Shown piece after piece: positions 9,319 to 16,302 of a stretch of DNA of 64,000 nucleotides; positions within the stretch are counted from its first letter, which is position 1; the number at the start of each line of letters is the position of its first letter. The DNA is from Lachnospiraceae bacterium (GTDB taxonomy: Bacteria > Bacillota > Clostridia > Lachnospirales > Lachnospiraceae), in contig CABIZF010000008.1 in the NCBI GenBank assembly GCA_902363135.1, positions 94,359 through 158,358 on the forward strand, written 5' to 3'. The position numbers were made by a program, and so were the translations under genes. The notes below the pieces were generated by a model that was not told where the DNA came from, did not search any database, and saw only the letters and a program-made list of their open reading frames with translations.

Positions 9319-9798
9319 TTGAACCAGATTGCCTCAAATCCGGGAGCCGGGGCGGCCGGGATCAGCAGCGAGATGCTGCAGATGGTCGTCTCCCTGGTGA
9401 TAGCAGGCTTGCATCCGGCGATTGTGGCGCAGCTGATTGTGGAATTTGTAATCCTTGGTATTTTTGGAAGCCTGCAGTGCTATGCATTGTATGCCGGGCT
9501 GCGGGCACGCGACCTTAAGAGACGGCAGCAGGCGAAGGTCAGCTCCATGCGTGCGCTCTCTGCCAAAGTGACAGCGATTTGCAAAAACACCAGTGATTAT
9601 AAATGGAAAAAACAGGTACAGAAGGTCGCAGATGCCATCCGCTATGCAGATCCGGTGAGCCGTGGAGATACGCGGCAGGCGGAGCAGCAGATTGATGAAG
9701 CGTTAGAGCAGATCCGTATCGCGGTACGCACCGAAAATCAGAAGGAATTTGACGAGGCGGCGGAGCAGATACGCAGAAGCCTGGAAGCCAGGGGATAA
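9319..9798 (+). CDS. Small membrane-anchored protein of unknown function
   Basis: I do not recognise this family. The frame is open from a TTG at 9268, but that codon lies in the -35 box of a good promoter. A TTG at 9319 (weak GGTTGGA upstream) or an ATG at 9373 is therefore the likelier start; I use 9319. The N-terminal third holds one long or two short hydrophobic helices (VVSLVIAGLHPAIVAQLIVEFVILGIFGS). A basic stop-transfer stretch (RARDLKRRQQAK) and a charged, Ala/Glu/Gln-rich helical C-terminal half (~100 residues) follow, probably cytoplasmic coiled coil. It is monocistronic, with its own promoter and terminator. Confidence 0.6.
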   Translation: MNQIASNPGAGAAGISSEMLQMVVSLVIAGLHPAIVAQLIVEFVILGIFGSLQCYALYAGLRARDLKRRQQAKVSSMRALSAKVTAICKNTSDYKWKKQVQKVADAIRYADPVSRGDTRQAEQQIDEALEQIRIAVRTENQKEFDEAAEQIRRSLEARG

Positions 9799-9855
9799 GC
9801 GTGCCGGCAAACGCATGCCGGCTCCGTCGGTAAAGAATATACAGGCAGTTTAAGG

Positions 9856-9887
9856 AAAAAGCTACTCCATTACGGGTGGCTTTTTTT
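9856..9887 (+). terminator. Rho-independent terminator
   Basis: AAAAAGCTACTC pairs with GGGTGGCTTTTTTT across a short loop (G-U pairs included) and runs into seven T. A second hairpin, GCCGGC...GCCGGC, lies just before it at about 9802-9822. Confidence 0.75.
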
Positions 9888-9898
9888 GAACGCAGATA

Positions 9899-9956
9899 AG
9901 CATTCCCCCCGCTTCAAGTGCGCGGAGCACTAAGCGGCGGGTGAGGGGGGATGCTT
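9899..9956. repeat. Imperfect palindromic intergenic repeat, second family (copy A)
   Basis: It starts AGCATTCC and ends GGGGGGATGCTT, with complementary ends. Its inner segment GGAGCACTAAGCGGCGGGTG matches GGAGCACCAGGCGGTGGGTG at about 25200-25220, which also follows an AGCATTCC start. Two transition changes separate the 20-base cores. Confidence 0.6.
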
Positions 9957-9957
9957 A

Positions 9958-9986
9958 TGTCAGTGGGAGTAAAGCTCCCACTGACA
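9958..9986. repeat. Perfect 12-bp inverted repeat
   Basis: TGTCAGTGGGAG and CTCCCACTGACA flank a 5-base loop (TAAAG). No T-run follows, so it is not an ordinary terminator. It sits within a cluster of repeats. Confidence 0.75.
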
Positions 9987-10011
9987 GATCGCGAAGCGAC
10001 TGCGTTCATGA

Positions 10012-10072
10012 GCAAGTAGCGAAGCTAGGCCCTGTCAGCAGAGCTACAGGGATGGATTGCGAATGTCCGCTT
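10012..10072 (+). repeat. REP-like repeat with inserted hairpin (copy 2)
   Basis: GCAAGTAGCGAAGC (10012-10025) is identical to copy 1. A 28-base insert with a CCCTGT/ACAGGG hairpin follows. GGATTGCGAATGTCCGCTT (10054-10072) then differs from copy 1 at one base. The outer AAGC/GCTT pairing is kept. Confidence 0.65.
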
Positions 10073-10130
10073 TGAAAGGATTTTTTCCCTGCGCTGTCCC
10101 TGCAGCCTCAGAAAAAATTCACATATGCCC

Positions 10131-10159
10131 TTGTTTTAATAATCCCGTCCCATTATAAT
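10131..10159 (+). promoter_or_regulatory. Sigma-A promoter for the lipoprotein gene
   Basis: TTGTTT (10131-10136), a 17-base spacer and TATAAT (10154-10159). It lies 77 bases before the chosen ATG at 10237. Confidence 0.65.
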
Positions 10160-10236
10160 AAAAGTAATTGTCATTTATCCGGGCGGCATAAAAGGGTGCA
10201 CATCGGATGGCAATGCAGGAGGATGGAGGGCAGGGC

Positions 10237-11532
10237 ATGCGTAAAAAAAGAAAGACAGGTCTGGTGCTTCTGGCAGTGATTGCAATGCTGGCCGGGAGCG
10301 GATGCAGCAGAAGCGTACTGAATTATCAGATCGCAGAGTGTATCGGGACACTTGGAGAATATGAGAACAATGAGCCGGTGGAGACACCGAAGATGAAGGC
10401 AGCACGCGAGCAGAAGGAGTCTGAGTCGGAGCTGGAAAATGTGAAGCAGGAGGCTTTGGATGCCGCTGCCAAACTGGCCAAAAGCTACCGGTATGAGGAA
10501 GCGATCGCGTATCTGCAGAATACAGAAGAATTACAGGGGGATGCAAGGCTGGACGAGGCGATTGCAGAATATGAGAAAAAGGAGGGAAGCCTGTATCAGT
10601 ATACCGGTGATATCCCGCATTTTTCCTTTACGAATCTGGTGATGGATCCGACACTTGCTTTTGACGGGGATGAATACGAATCCGTCTATCGACAGAACAT
10701 GATTACAGCGACAGAGTTTGAAAATATTTTGCAGGCGCTGTATGACAGCAACTATATTTTGATTGATATCCACAGTCTGGCAAATGAGACGGCATCCGGC
10801 AGTTCGGTCACAATGAGCGCACAGGCTCCGACGGTGCCGGAGGGGAAGAAGCCGATGATCCTGTCCGTCGATAATCTGAGCTACAGCTCCATGCGCAACG
10901 GGGATGGTGTTGCGACGTCGCTTGCTGTAGGGGCAGACGGGAAGGTCGATGCCGTTTACACAGATGCGGATGGCCATGATCAGAAGGGCGATTATGATGT
11001 GATCCCGGTGCTTGAGGCATTTATCGAAGCACATCCGGATTTTTCCTTCCAGGGTGCGCGCGGCATCGTGTCAGTGGCCGGTGCGCGCGGCGTCTTCGGC
11101 TATACCATTGATGGTGATAATGCGGACAATCAGAAAGCGGTAAAGGAGATTGCCGCAGCTTTGAAGGATCAGGGCTGGACGATCGCGTCTTCCGGCTACA
11201 GCTATGAATATATGTATGATATGTCCTATGAGACACTCTCACAGGACATTACGAACTGGCTCGATCAGGTCGGTTCTCTTGTCGGGGACAGTGACACGCT
11301 GCTGTATCCGTATGGCTCCGAGGTGGATTATGGTTCTGAGAAAGGCTCCTATCTCATCAACCGCGGCTTCCGTTATCTCATCGGCATGTGGGCGGACGGC
11401 GACCATACGGAGGTCAATGAGACCTATCTTAGGCAGACGCGGCGGATGGTGACCGGGTATGTATTTGAGAATTCCCCGTCGTCGTTCAGTACGTATTTTG
11501 ATGTGTCTGCGATCCTGGATCCGGAGCGATGA
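10237..11532 (+). CDS. Lipoprotein with a degenerate NodB/polysaccharide-deacetylase-like domain
   Basis: The ATG at 10237 has GGAGGG 7 bases upstream and begins a lipoprotein signal (MRKKRKTGLVLLAVIAML, then AGSGCS); the frame is open further 5' without a better site. The mature protein has a short helical region (residues ~50-115, EQKESESELEN...YRYEEAIAYLQ). A ~300-residue domain follows with the order of a clostridial deacetylase-like family: KKPMILSVDNLSY, then YDVIPVLEAFIEAHPDFSFQGARGIVSV, then GWTIASSGYSYEYM, then TLLYPYGSEV. The metal-binding D-D and H-x3-H positions of active enzymes read as V-D-N and S-Y-S-Y-E-Y here, so catalysis is doubtful. It is probably a surface-anchored carbohydrate-binding or regulatory protein. 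Confidence 0.7.
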   Translation: MRKKRKTGLVLLAVIAMLAGSGCSRSVLNYQIAECIGTLGEYENNEPVETPKMKAAREQKESESELENVKQEALDAAAKLAKSYRYEEAIAYLQNTEELQGDARLDEAIAEYEKKEGSLYQYTGDIPHFSFTNLVMDPTLAFDGDEYESVYRQNMITATEFENILQALYDSNYILIDIHSLANETASGSSVTMSAQAPTVPEGKKPMILSVDNLSYSSMRNGDGVATSLAVGADGKVDAVYTDADGHDQKGDYDVIPVLEAFIEAHPDFSFQGARGIVSVAGARGVFGYTIDGDNADNQKAVKEIAAALKDQGWTIASSGYSYEYMYDMSYETLSQDITNWLDQVGSLVGDSDTLLYPYGSEVDYGSEKGSYLINRGFRYLIGMWADGDHTEVNETYLRQTRRMVTGYVFENSPSSFSTYFDVSAILDPER

Positions 11533-11595
11533 GGCAGAACGCAGAGCAGGCATTCCCCTGCTTTATGAGTGGGAAATAACAAAGGAGAACGTGCA

Positions 11596-13728
11596 ATGTA
11601 TGTAATCAAAAAAGACGGAACAAATGAAGAATTTAATGTGCAGAAGATCATTGTCGCGGTCAACAAATCTGCGGCCCGGATTCTGTACAAATTTACCGAT
11701 GAGGAGCTGAAGTTCCTCTGTGAGTTTGCACAGAGCAAGGCAGAGTCCTTACACAAGGAGGGCATCACGATTCAGGAGATGCACAACATCGTAGAGGGCG
11801 CCTTAGAGGCAGTGAATCCGGCAGTGGCAAAGAGCTACCGGGACTACCGCAACTATAAGATGGACTTTATTCATATGATGGATGATGTCTATACGAAGAG
11901 CCAGTCGATCCGTTACATCGGAGACAAGAGCAATGCGAATACGGACAGCGCACTCGTGGCGACGAAGCGCAGCCTGATTTTTAATGAGCTGAACAAGGAG
12001 CTGTACCGTAAGTTTTTCATGACCAGGGACGAGCTACAGGCGTGCAAGGACGGCTACATTTACATCCATGACCAGTCGGCGCGTCTCGACACGATGAACT
12101 GCTGCCTCTTCAATGTCGGGGATGTGCTTTCCGGCGGCTTTGAGATGGGAAATGTCTGGTATAATGAGCCGAAGACCTTAGATACCGCGTTCGATGTCAT
12201 GGGCGATATCATCCTGAGCACGGCGGCGCAGCAGTATGGCGGATTTACCGTGCCGGAGGTCGACAAGATCCTTGCCCCGTATGCGGAAAAGAGCTTCCGG
12301 AAATATAAAGAGGAATACATCGAGTATGCGGATCCGGCATGGCCGGATGTGGAGTCCCATGCGCTTCGCTACGCGCAGCAGAAGGTGCGCCGGGACTGCG
12401 ACCAGGGCTGGCAGGGGATCGAGTATAAGCTGAATACCGTAGGCTCTTCCCGCGGCGACTATCCGTTTGTGACTGTGACCTTAGGGCTTGGCACGACCGA
12501 ATTTGAAAAAATGATTTCCATGTCCCTGCTTGACGTACACCGTGGCGGGCAGGGCAGACCGGGAAATAAGAAGCCGGTGCTCTTCCCGAAGATCGTATTT
12601 TTGTATGATGAGGCGCTGCACGGACCGGGCGGAAGCTGCGAGGAGGTCTTTGAAAAAGGTGTGGAGTGCTCCTCAAAGACGATGTATCCGGACTGGCTGT
12701 CTCTGACCGGTGAGGGATACATTTCCAGTATGTATAAAAAGTATAAAAAAGTCATCAGCCCGATGGGATGCCGTGCATTTCTGAGCCCGTGGTATGAGCG
12801 CGGCGGTATGGAGCCGGCAGATGAGAATGATACGCCGGTATTTGTGGGGCGCTTCAATATCGGAGCAGTCAGCCTGCATCTGCCGATGATTCTTGCAAAG
12901 GCGCGGGCGGAGAGCCGGGACTTCTATGAGGTGCTCGATGAGTATCTGGAGATGATCCGTCGTCTGCACATCCGCACATATGATTATTTAGGAGAGATGC
13001 GTGCCTCCACGAACCCGCTCGGCTACTGCGAGGGTGGTTTCTATGGCGGTCATCTGAAGCCGGGCGAGAAGATCAAGAAGCTCTTAAAGCCGATGACGGC
13101 GTCCTTTGGCATCACTGCATTAAATGAGCTGCAGGAGCTTTACAATGGAAAATCGATTGCAGAAGACGGGCAGTTCGCGCTGGAGACACTGCGTCACATC
13201 AATGACAGGGTAGCGGAATTCAAAAAGGAGGACGGCTGGCTGTATGCGATTTATGGTACGCCGGCAGAGAGCCTTTGTGGCCTGCAGGTCGAGCAGTTCC
13301 GCAAGAAATACGGGATCATCGAGAATGTTTCCGACCGTCCGTATGTGAGCAACAGCTTCCACTGCCATGTCACGGAAGATCTGACGCCGATCGAGAAGCA
13401 GGATCTCGAGGGACGTTTCTGGGAGCTGTGCAACGGCGGCAAGATCCAGTACGTGCGCTATCCGATCGACTATAATATAGAAGCAATCAAGAGCCTGATC
13501 CGCCGTGCGATGGTGCTCGGCTTTTATGAGGGAGTCAACCTCTCACTTGCGTACTGCGACGACTGTGGTCATCAGGAGCTGGAGATGGACGTCTGCCCAA
13601 AGTGCGGATCGCACAACCTGACGAAGATCGACCGGATGAATGGTTACCTCTCCTACAGCCGTGTACACGGCGACACCCGATTGAATGCAGCGAAGATGGC
13701 TGAGATCGCAGAACGAAAGAGTATGTAA
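11596..13728 (+). CDS. nrdD: Anaerobic (class III) ribonucleoside-triphosphate reductase
   Basis: NrdD reduces ribonucleotides to deoxyribonucleotides with a glycyl radical. An N-terminal ATP-cone (MYVIKKDGTNEEFNVQKI, residues 1-~95) is followed by the catalytic barrel. The C-terminal zinc site is Cys654/Cys657/Cys667/Cys670 (CDDC...CPKC), and the radical loop RMNGY places the glycine at about 683. The ATG at 11596 has AAAGGAGA 8 bases upstream, giving 710 residues, normal for the family. The activase gene nrdG, commonly adjacent, does not follow; a separate lipoprotein transcription unit does. Upstream, 63 bases separate it from the lipoprotein gene, with no obvious promoter, so co-transcription is possible. 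Confidence 0.95.
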   Translation: MYVIKKDGTNEEFNVQKIIVAVNKSAARILYKFTDEELKFLCEFAQSKAESLHKEGITIQEMHNIVEGALEAVNPAVAKSYRDYRNYKMDFIHMMDDVYTKSQSIRYIGDKSNANTDSALVATKRSLIFNELNKELYRKFFMTRDELQACKDGYIYIHDQSARLDTMNCCLFNVGDVLSGGFEMGNVWYNEPKTLDTAFDVMGDIILSTAAQQYGGFTVPEVDKILAPYAEKSFRKYKEEYIEYADPAWPDVESHALRYAQQKVRRDCDQGWQGIEYKLNTVGSSRGDYPFVTVTLGLGTTEFEKMISMSLLDVHRGGQGRPGNKKPVLFPKIVFLYDEALHGPGGSCEEVFEKGVECSSKTMYPDWLSLTGEGYISSMYKKYKKVISPMGCRAFLSPWYERGGMEPADENDTPVFVGRFNIGAVSLHLPMILAKARAESRDFYEVLDEYLEMIRRLHIRTYDYLGEMRASTNPLGYCEGGFYGGHLKPGEKIKKLLKPMTASFGITALNELQELYNGKSIAEDGQFALETLRHINDRVAEFKKEDGWLYAIYGTPAESLCGLQVEQFRKKYGIIENVSDRPYVSNSFHCHVTEDLTPIEKQDLEGRFWELCNGGKIQYVRYPIDYNIEAIKSLIRRAMVLGFYEGVNLSLAYCDDCGHQELEMDVCPKCGSHNLTKIDRMNGYLSYSRVHGDTRLNAAKMAEIAERKSM

Positions 13729-13766
13729 TAAAAACTTAAAACTTTTTAAAAAAAATGTGACAACTA

Positions 13767-13795
13767 TTGCCAATTAAAAAAATGCATGGTATGAT
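13767..13795 (+). promoter_or_regulatory. Sigma-A promoter, SH3b lipoprotein gene (distal)
   Basis: TTGCCA (13767-13772), a 17-base spacer and TATGAT (13790-13795). AAAATGTGACAAC lies just upstream, and a similar AAAATGTGAAAAC lies upstream of the TATGAT promoter of the second SH3b lipoprotein (19235). Confidence 0.7.
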
Positions 13796-13831
13796 GCATA
13801 CAGATTTGAAATAGTACAGATAGGCAAATGT

Positions 13832-13859
13832 TTCGCATTCGCGGTATAATGAATGCGAA
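13832..13859 (+). promoter_or_regulatory. Perfect 9-bp inverted repeat framing a consensus -10 box
   Basis: TTCGCATTC (13832-13840) and GAATGCGAA (13851-13859) flank GCGGTATAAT. A consensus TATAAT thus lies exactly between two operator-like arms. The -35 position is poor (AGGCAA), which fits an activator-dependent or repressed promoter. Confidence 0.55.
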
Positions 13860-13954
13860 TGAAGGGGAGACTGTTCAAAAGGATATTGCAGCGATACTAT
13901 CAGTGGCGGATGACCGCTGGTAGGGGAGTAAAATGAGAATGGAGGGCAACAATT

Positions 13955-14773
13955 ATGAAGAACAGAAATAAAAAGGTATTATTTGCACTGATGCTGGGAT
14001 GTTCCATTACCTTAATGGCGACCGGCTGTGATAAGCTGAAAAAGGAGCCGGAGACCGAGACGGAGGCGCCGACGGAGGCACCGACCGAGAAGCAGACGGA
14101 GACAGAGAGTGAGACGGAAGCGCCGACGGAGGCACCGACCGAGAAGCAGACGGAGACCGAGACCGAATCGGAGACCCAGCCGCAGAATCTGACAGCAGAA
14201 GAAGAGCTGGCACAGGCGAAGGAGTATGATCAGCTCAAGTCCATGTATGCAAAGGATGACATCAATGTCCGCACGAAGCCGGGTACTGATGATTCCAGCG
14301 AGATTTTCAGCAGCTTCGCACAGGGTGATCAGATCGTAGTGGTCGGCGAGACCACGAACTGGTATGAGGTCGATGTAGACGGCTATGAGGAACACGGATA
14401 TGTATCCAAGCAGTTCGTATCTGAGGAGGTCGTAGCTCCGAAGACAGATGAGGAGCGTCAGCAGGCGATCGAGCAGGAGCTCAGTGGGCAGACCGCAGCG
14501 AACACAGACGGCACGGCAGCATCCGCGGCGACTTCTTCTGACAGTTCATCGGTAGATGCAGAGTATGGCGTAGGCGCATTTGCAGAGTCCTTCCCGATTC
14601 AGGCAGCGACGGGCGCAAATGTCCGCAAGACTCCGTCTCAGGACGGCGAGATTATCCAGACGATCGGTTCCGGAGAGACTGTGACAGCACTCGGAGAGAC
14701 AGACCGCTGGTATAAGGTCGACATCAACGGAACGATCGGTTATGTAAATAAGAACCTGTTCAATGCACAGTAA
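13955..14773 (+). CDS. Lipoprotein with two bacterial SH3 domains
   Basis: The signal peptide ends in a lipobox (LMATGC), so the protein should be membrane-anchored. A Thr/Glu/Pro linker (residues ~30-72) made of two near-identical 18-residue repeats follows, then two SH3b domains: residues ~90-150 (DDINVRTKPGTDDSSEI... ending GYVSKQF) and ~215-270 (GANVRKTPSQDGEI... ending GYVNKNLF). SH3b domains usually bind peptidoglycan or target hydrolases; none is fused here. AATGGAGGGC precedes the ATG. A paralogue with the same layout lies at 19338. It is monocistronic, with promoter and terminator. The role, inferred only, is in the cell wall. Confidence 0.85.
   Translation: MKNRNKKVLFALMLGCSITLMATGCDKLKKEPETETEAPTEAPTEKQTETESETEAPTEAPTEKQTETETESETQPQNLTAEEELAQAKEYDQLKSMYAKDDINVRTKPGTDDSSEIFSSFAQGDQIVVVGETTNWYEVDVDGYEEHGYVSKQFVSEEVVAPKTDEERQQAIEQELSGQTAANTDGTAASAATSSDSSSVDAEYGVGAFAESFPIQAATGANVRKTPSQDGEIIQTIGSGETVTALGETDRWYKVDINGTIGYVNKNLFNAQ
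14057..14164 (+). repeat. Two 54-bp coding tandem repeats
   Basis: Units 14057-14110 and 14111-14164 encode ETEAPTEAPTEKQTETES twice. They differ at very few bases, suggesting recent duplication of the linker. Confidence 0.8.
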
Positions 14774-14841
14774 GCAGTGACACAGATATTCCGTCGGCAT
14801 GGCTGTACGGCCCGTTGTCTGCGGAAATAGATCAGCATGAC

Positions 14842-14891
14842 AGACGGTATCTTTCTTCAGGAGACATTCCGAAGAACGGTACCGTCTTTTT
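14842..14891 (+). terminator. Rho-independent terminator
   Basis: AGACGGTA pairs with TACCGTCT, extended by CTTC/GAAG inside, followed by TTTTTAAA. It lies between the SH3b lipoprotein gene and the next promoter. Confidence 0.8.
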
Positions 14892-14916
14892 AAATCTTAT
14901 CTTTTCCTTAACCATA

Positions 14917-14945
14917 TTGACCAACCGGCTGCTTTATAGTATAAA
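14917..14945 (+). promoter_or_regulatory. Sigma-A promoter of the ytrA-like ABC operon
   Basis: TTGACC (14917-14922), a 17-base spacer and TATAAA (14940-14945). An operator-like palindrome follows immediately. Confidence 0.75.
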
Positions 14946-14949
14946 ACAG

Positions 14950-14972
14950 GTGTACTACATGGAATAATACAC
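14950..14972 (+). promoter_or_regulatory. Probable YtrA-type operator
   Basis: GTGTA and TACAC are separated by 13 bases, directly after the -10 box at the expected transcription start. YtrA-family GntR regulators are known to bind GTGTA-N-TACAC type dyads in front of their own operon, so autorepression by the first gene is likely. Confidence 0.65.
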
Positions 14973-14986
14973 TGGAAGGAGACCAG

Positions 14987-15403
14987 ATGATAGCGATCGA
15001 TGTGCAAAGCAGGAAGCCGATTTATGAACAGATCGTAGAGCGGTTCGAGACGCTGATTGTGAGCGGTGTGCTTGCGCCGGACAGTCAGCTGCCGTCTGTA
15101 CGCGCGCTGGCTATGGAGCTTTCGATTAATCCGAATACGATACAGAAGGCATACACGATGCTGGAACAGGAAAGATTTATTTATCCCGTCAGGGGACGTG
15201 GAAATTTTGTTTCCGGTGATGAGACGCTGAAGAAGAAAAAGCAGGAGCGGGTCTATTGCTCCTTACAGGAGCTGGTCAGGCAGGGAAAGACACTGGAAAT
15301 TCCGCAGGAGGCGTTCATCAGCCGGGTGCGGGAATATTATGAACGCGAATCGCAAGGCGACGGTCACATTTACTGTGAAAAAGAAGAGGAGGGAGCAAAA
15401 TGA
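14987..15403 (+). CDS. GntR-family transcriptional regulator, YtrA subfamily
   Basis: The 138-residue protein has an N-terminal winged helix (residues 8-75: RKPIYEQIVERFETLIVSG..., PSVRALAMELSINPNTIQKAY, then GRGNFV) and a short helical C-terminus, as in YtrA; no FadR or UTRA effector domain is present. GGAAGGAG precedes the ATG. Its stop overlaps the start of the ABC ATPase by 4 bases (ATGA). YtrA regulators usually repress an adjacent ABC exporter until cell-envelope stress or an antibiotic appears; here the signal is unknown. Confidence 0.92.
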   Translation: MIAIDVQSRKPIYEQIVERFETLIVSGVLAPDSQLPSVRALAMELSINPNTIQKAYTMLEQERFIYPVRGRGNFVSGDETLKKKKQERVYCSLQELVRQGKTLEIPQEAFISRVREYYERESQGDGHIYCEKEEEGAK

Positions 15404-16302
15404 TCGAGATCGAGGACGTATCAAAGCAGTTTGACAGGATTGTGGCACTGGATCGGGTCAGCGCCCAGATCGAGGAGAACTGCATTTTTGGTCTGGTCGG
15501 GACGAACGGGGCAGGAAAGAGTACACTGCTGCGGATCATCAGCGGCGTACTGCATCCAGATCACGGACAGGTGCGGATTGATGGATATCCGGTATGGGAG
15601 AATCCAAGAGCAAAGGGACGGCTTTGCTTTCTGGCAGATACGGCATATTTTTTTGCGAATGCGACGCCGCGTTCGATGGGGGAGTATTACCGTGTGCTCT
15701 ACCCTGGATTTGATTCGGGGCGATATGAGGAGCTGCTGGAGCGGTTTGAACTGGATCCAAAGCGGAAGCTCTCTACCTTTTCAAAAGGAATGAAAAAGCA
15801 GGTATCGGTGCTTCTGGGGCTTTGCACGAATACCGAATATCTGCTCTGTGATGAGACCTTTGACGGACTGGATCCTGTCATGCGGCAGGCAGTAAAAAGC
15901 CTGCTTGCCGCGGAGATCTTAAGCCGGAAGTTTACACCGGTGCTTGCTTCTCACAGCCTGCGGGAGATCGAAGACATCTGCGATCATGTAGGGCTGCTGC
16001 ATCGGGGCGGGATTCTGTTTGCAAAAGATGTCGATGAGATGAAGCTGGATATTCACAAGGTGCAGTGCGTGATACCGGATCCGGTGCAGGAAGCAGCATT
16101 TCTGAATGCGCTCCCGGTGCTGCACTATGAGAAGCGCGGCTCGCTGCTGACGGTCATTGTGCGCGGCACTAGGGCGGAGCTGGAGCAAAAGCTGCTGGAG
16201 CAGCAGCCGCTTTTTTCTGAGATCCTTCCTTTGACGCTCGAAGAAATTTTTATCAGTGAAACGGAGGTGGCAGGGTATGACGTCCGCAATCTCATTTACT
16301 AA
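15400..16302 (+). CDS. ABC transporter ATP-binding protein (YtrB-like)
   Basis: This is the cytoplasmic ATPase of an exporter-type ABC system. Walker A GTNGAGKST is at residues 34-42, the signature region is LSTFSKGMKKQ, Walker B is YLLCDETFDGLD, and the H-loop is ASHSL. The signature FSKGM replaces LSGGQ, as is common in this bacitracin/YtrB/CcmA-like branch. It is 300 residues long. The start overlaps the regulator stop (ATGA), and the end overlaps the permease gene by 26 bases, so the three genes form one coupled operon. Confidence 0.92.
   Translation: MIEIEDVSKQFDRIVALDRVSAQIEENCIFGLVGTNGAGKSTLLRIISGVLHPDHGQVRIDGYPVWENPRAKGRLCFLADTAYFFANATPRSMGEYYRVLYPGFDSGRYEELLERFELDPKRKLSTFSKGMKKQVSVLLGLCTNTEYLLCDETFDGLDPVMRQAVKSLLAAEILSRKFTPVLASHSLREIEDICDHVGLLHRGGILFAKDVDEMKLDIHKVQCVIPDPVQEAAFLNALPVLHYEKRGSLLTVIVRGTRAELEQKLLEQQPLFSEILPLTLEEIFISETEVAGYDVRNLIY

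Larger units (their letters stand above)
9799..10236 (+). other. Repeat-rich intergenic region
   Basis: These 438 bases carry no credible gene. In order they hold two hairpins (the second a terminator), an imperfect palindrome at 9899-9956, a perfect 12-bp-arm palindrome at 9958-9986, a REP-like repeat with an inserted hairpin at 10012-10072, and a promoter at 10131-10159. Confidence 0.7.

Noticed and set aside
9899..10072. CRISPR array
   Set aside because: The palindromic repeats are different units, not regularly spaced, and no cas gene is present.
14057..14164. Phase-variable repeat
   Set aside because: The units are 54 bp, a multiple of three, so copy changes would alter linker length but not the frame.
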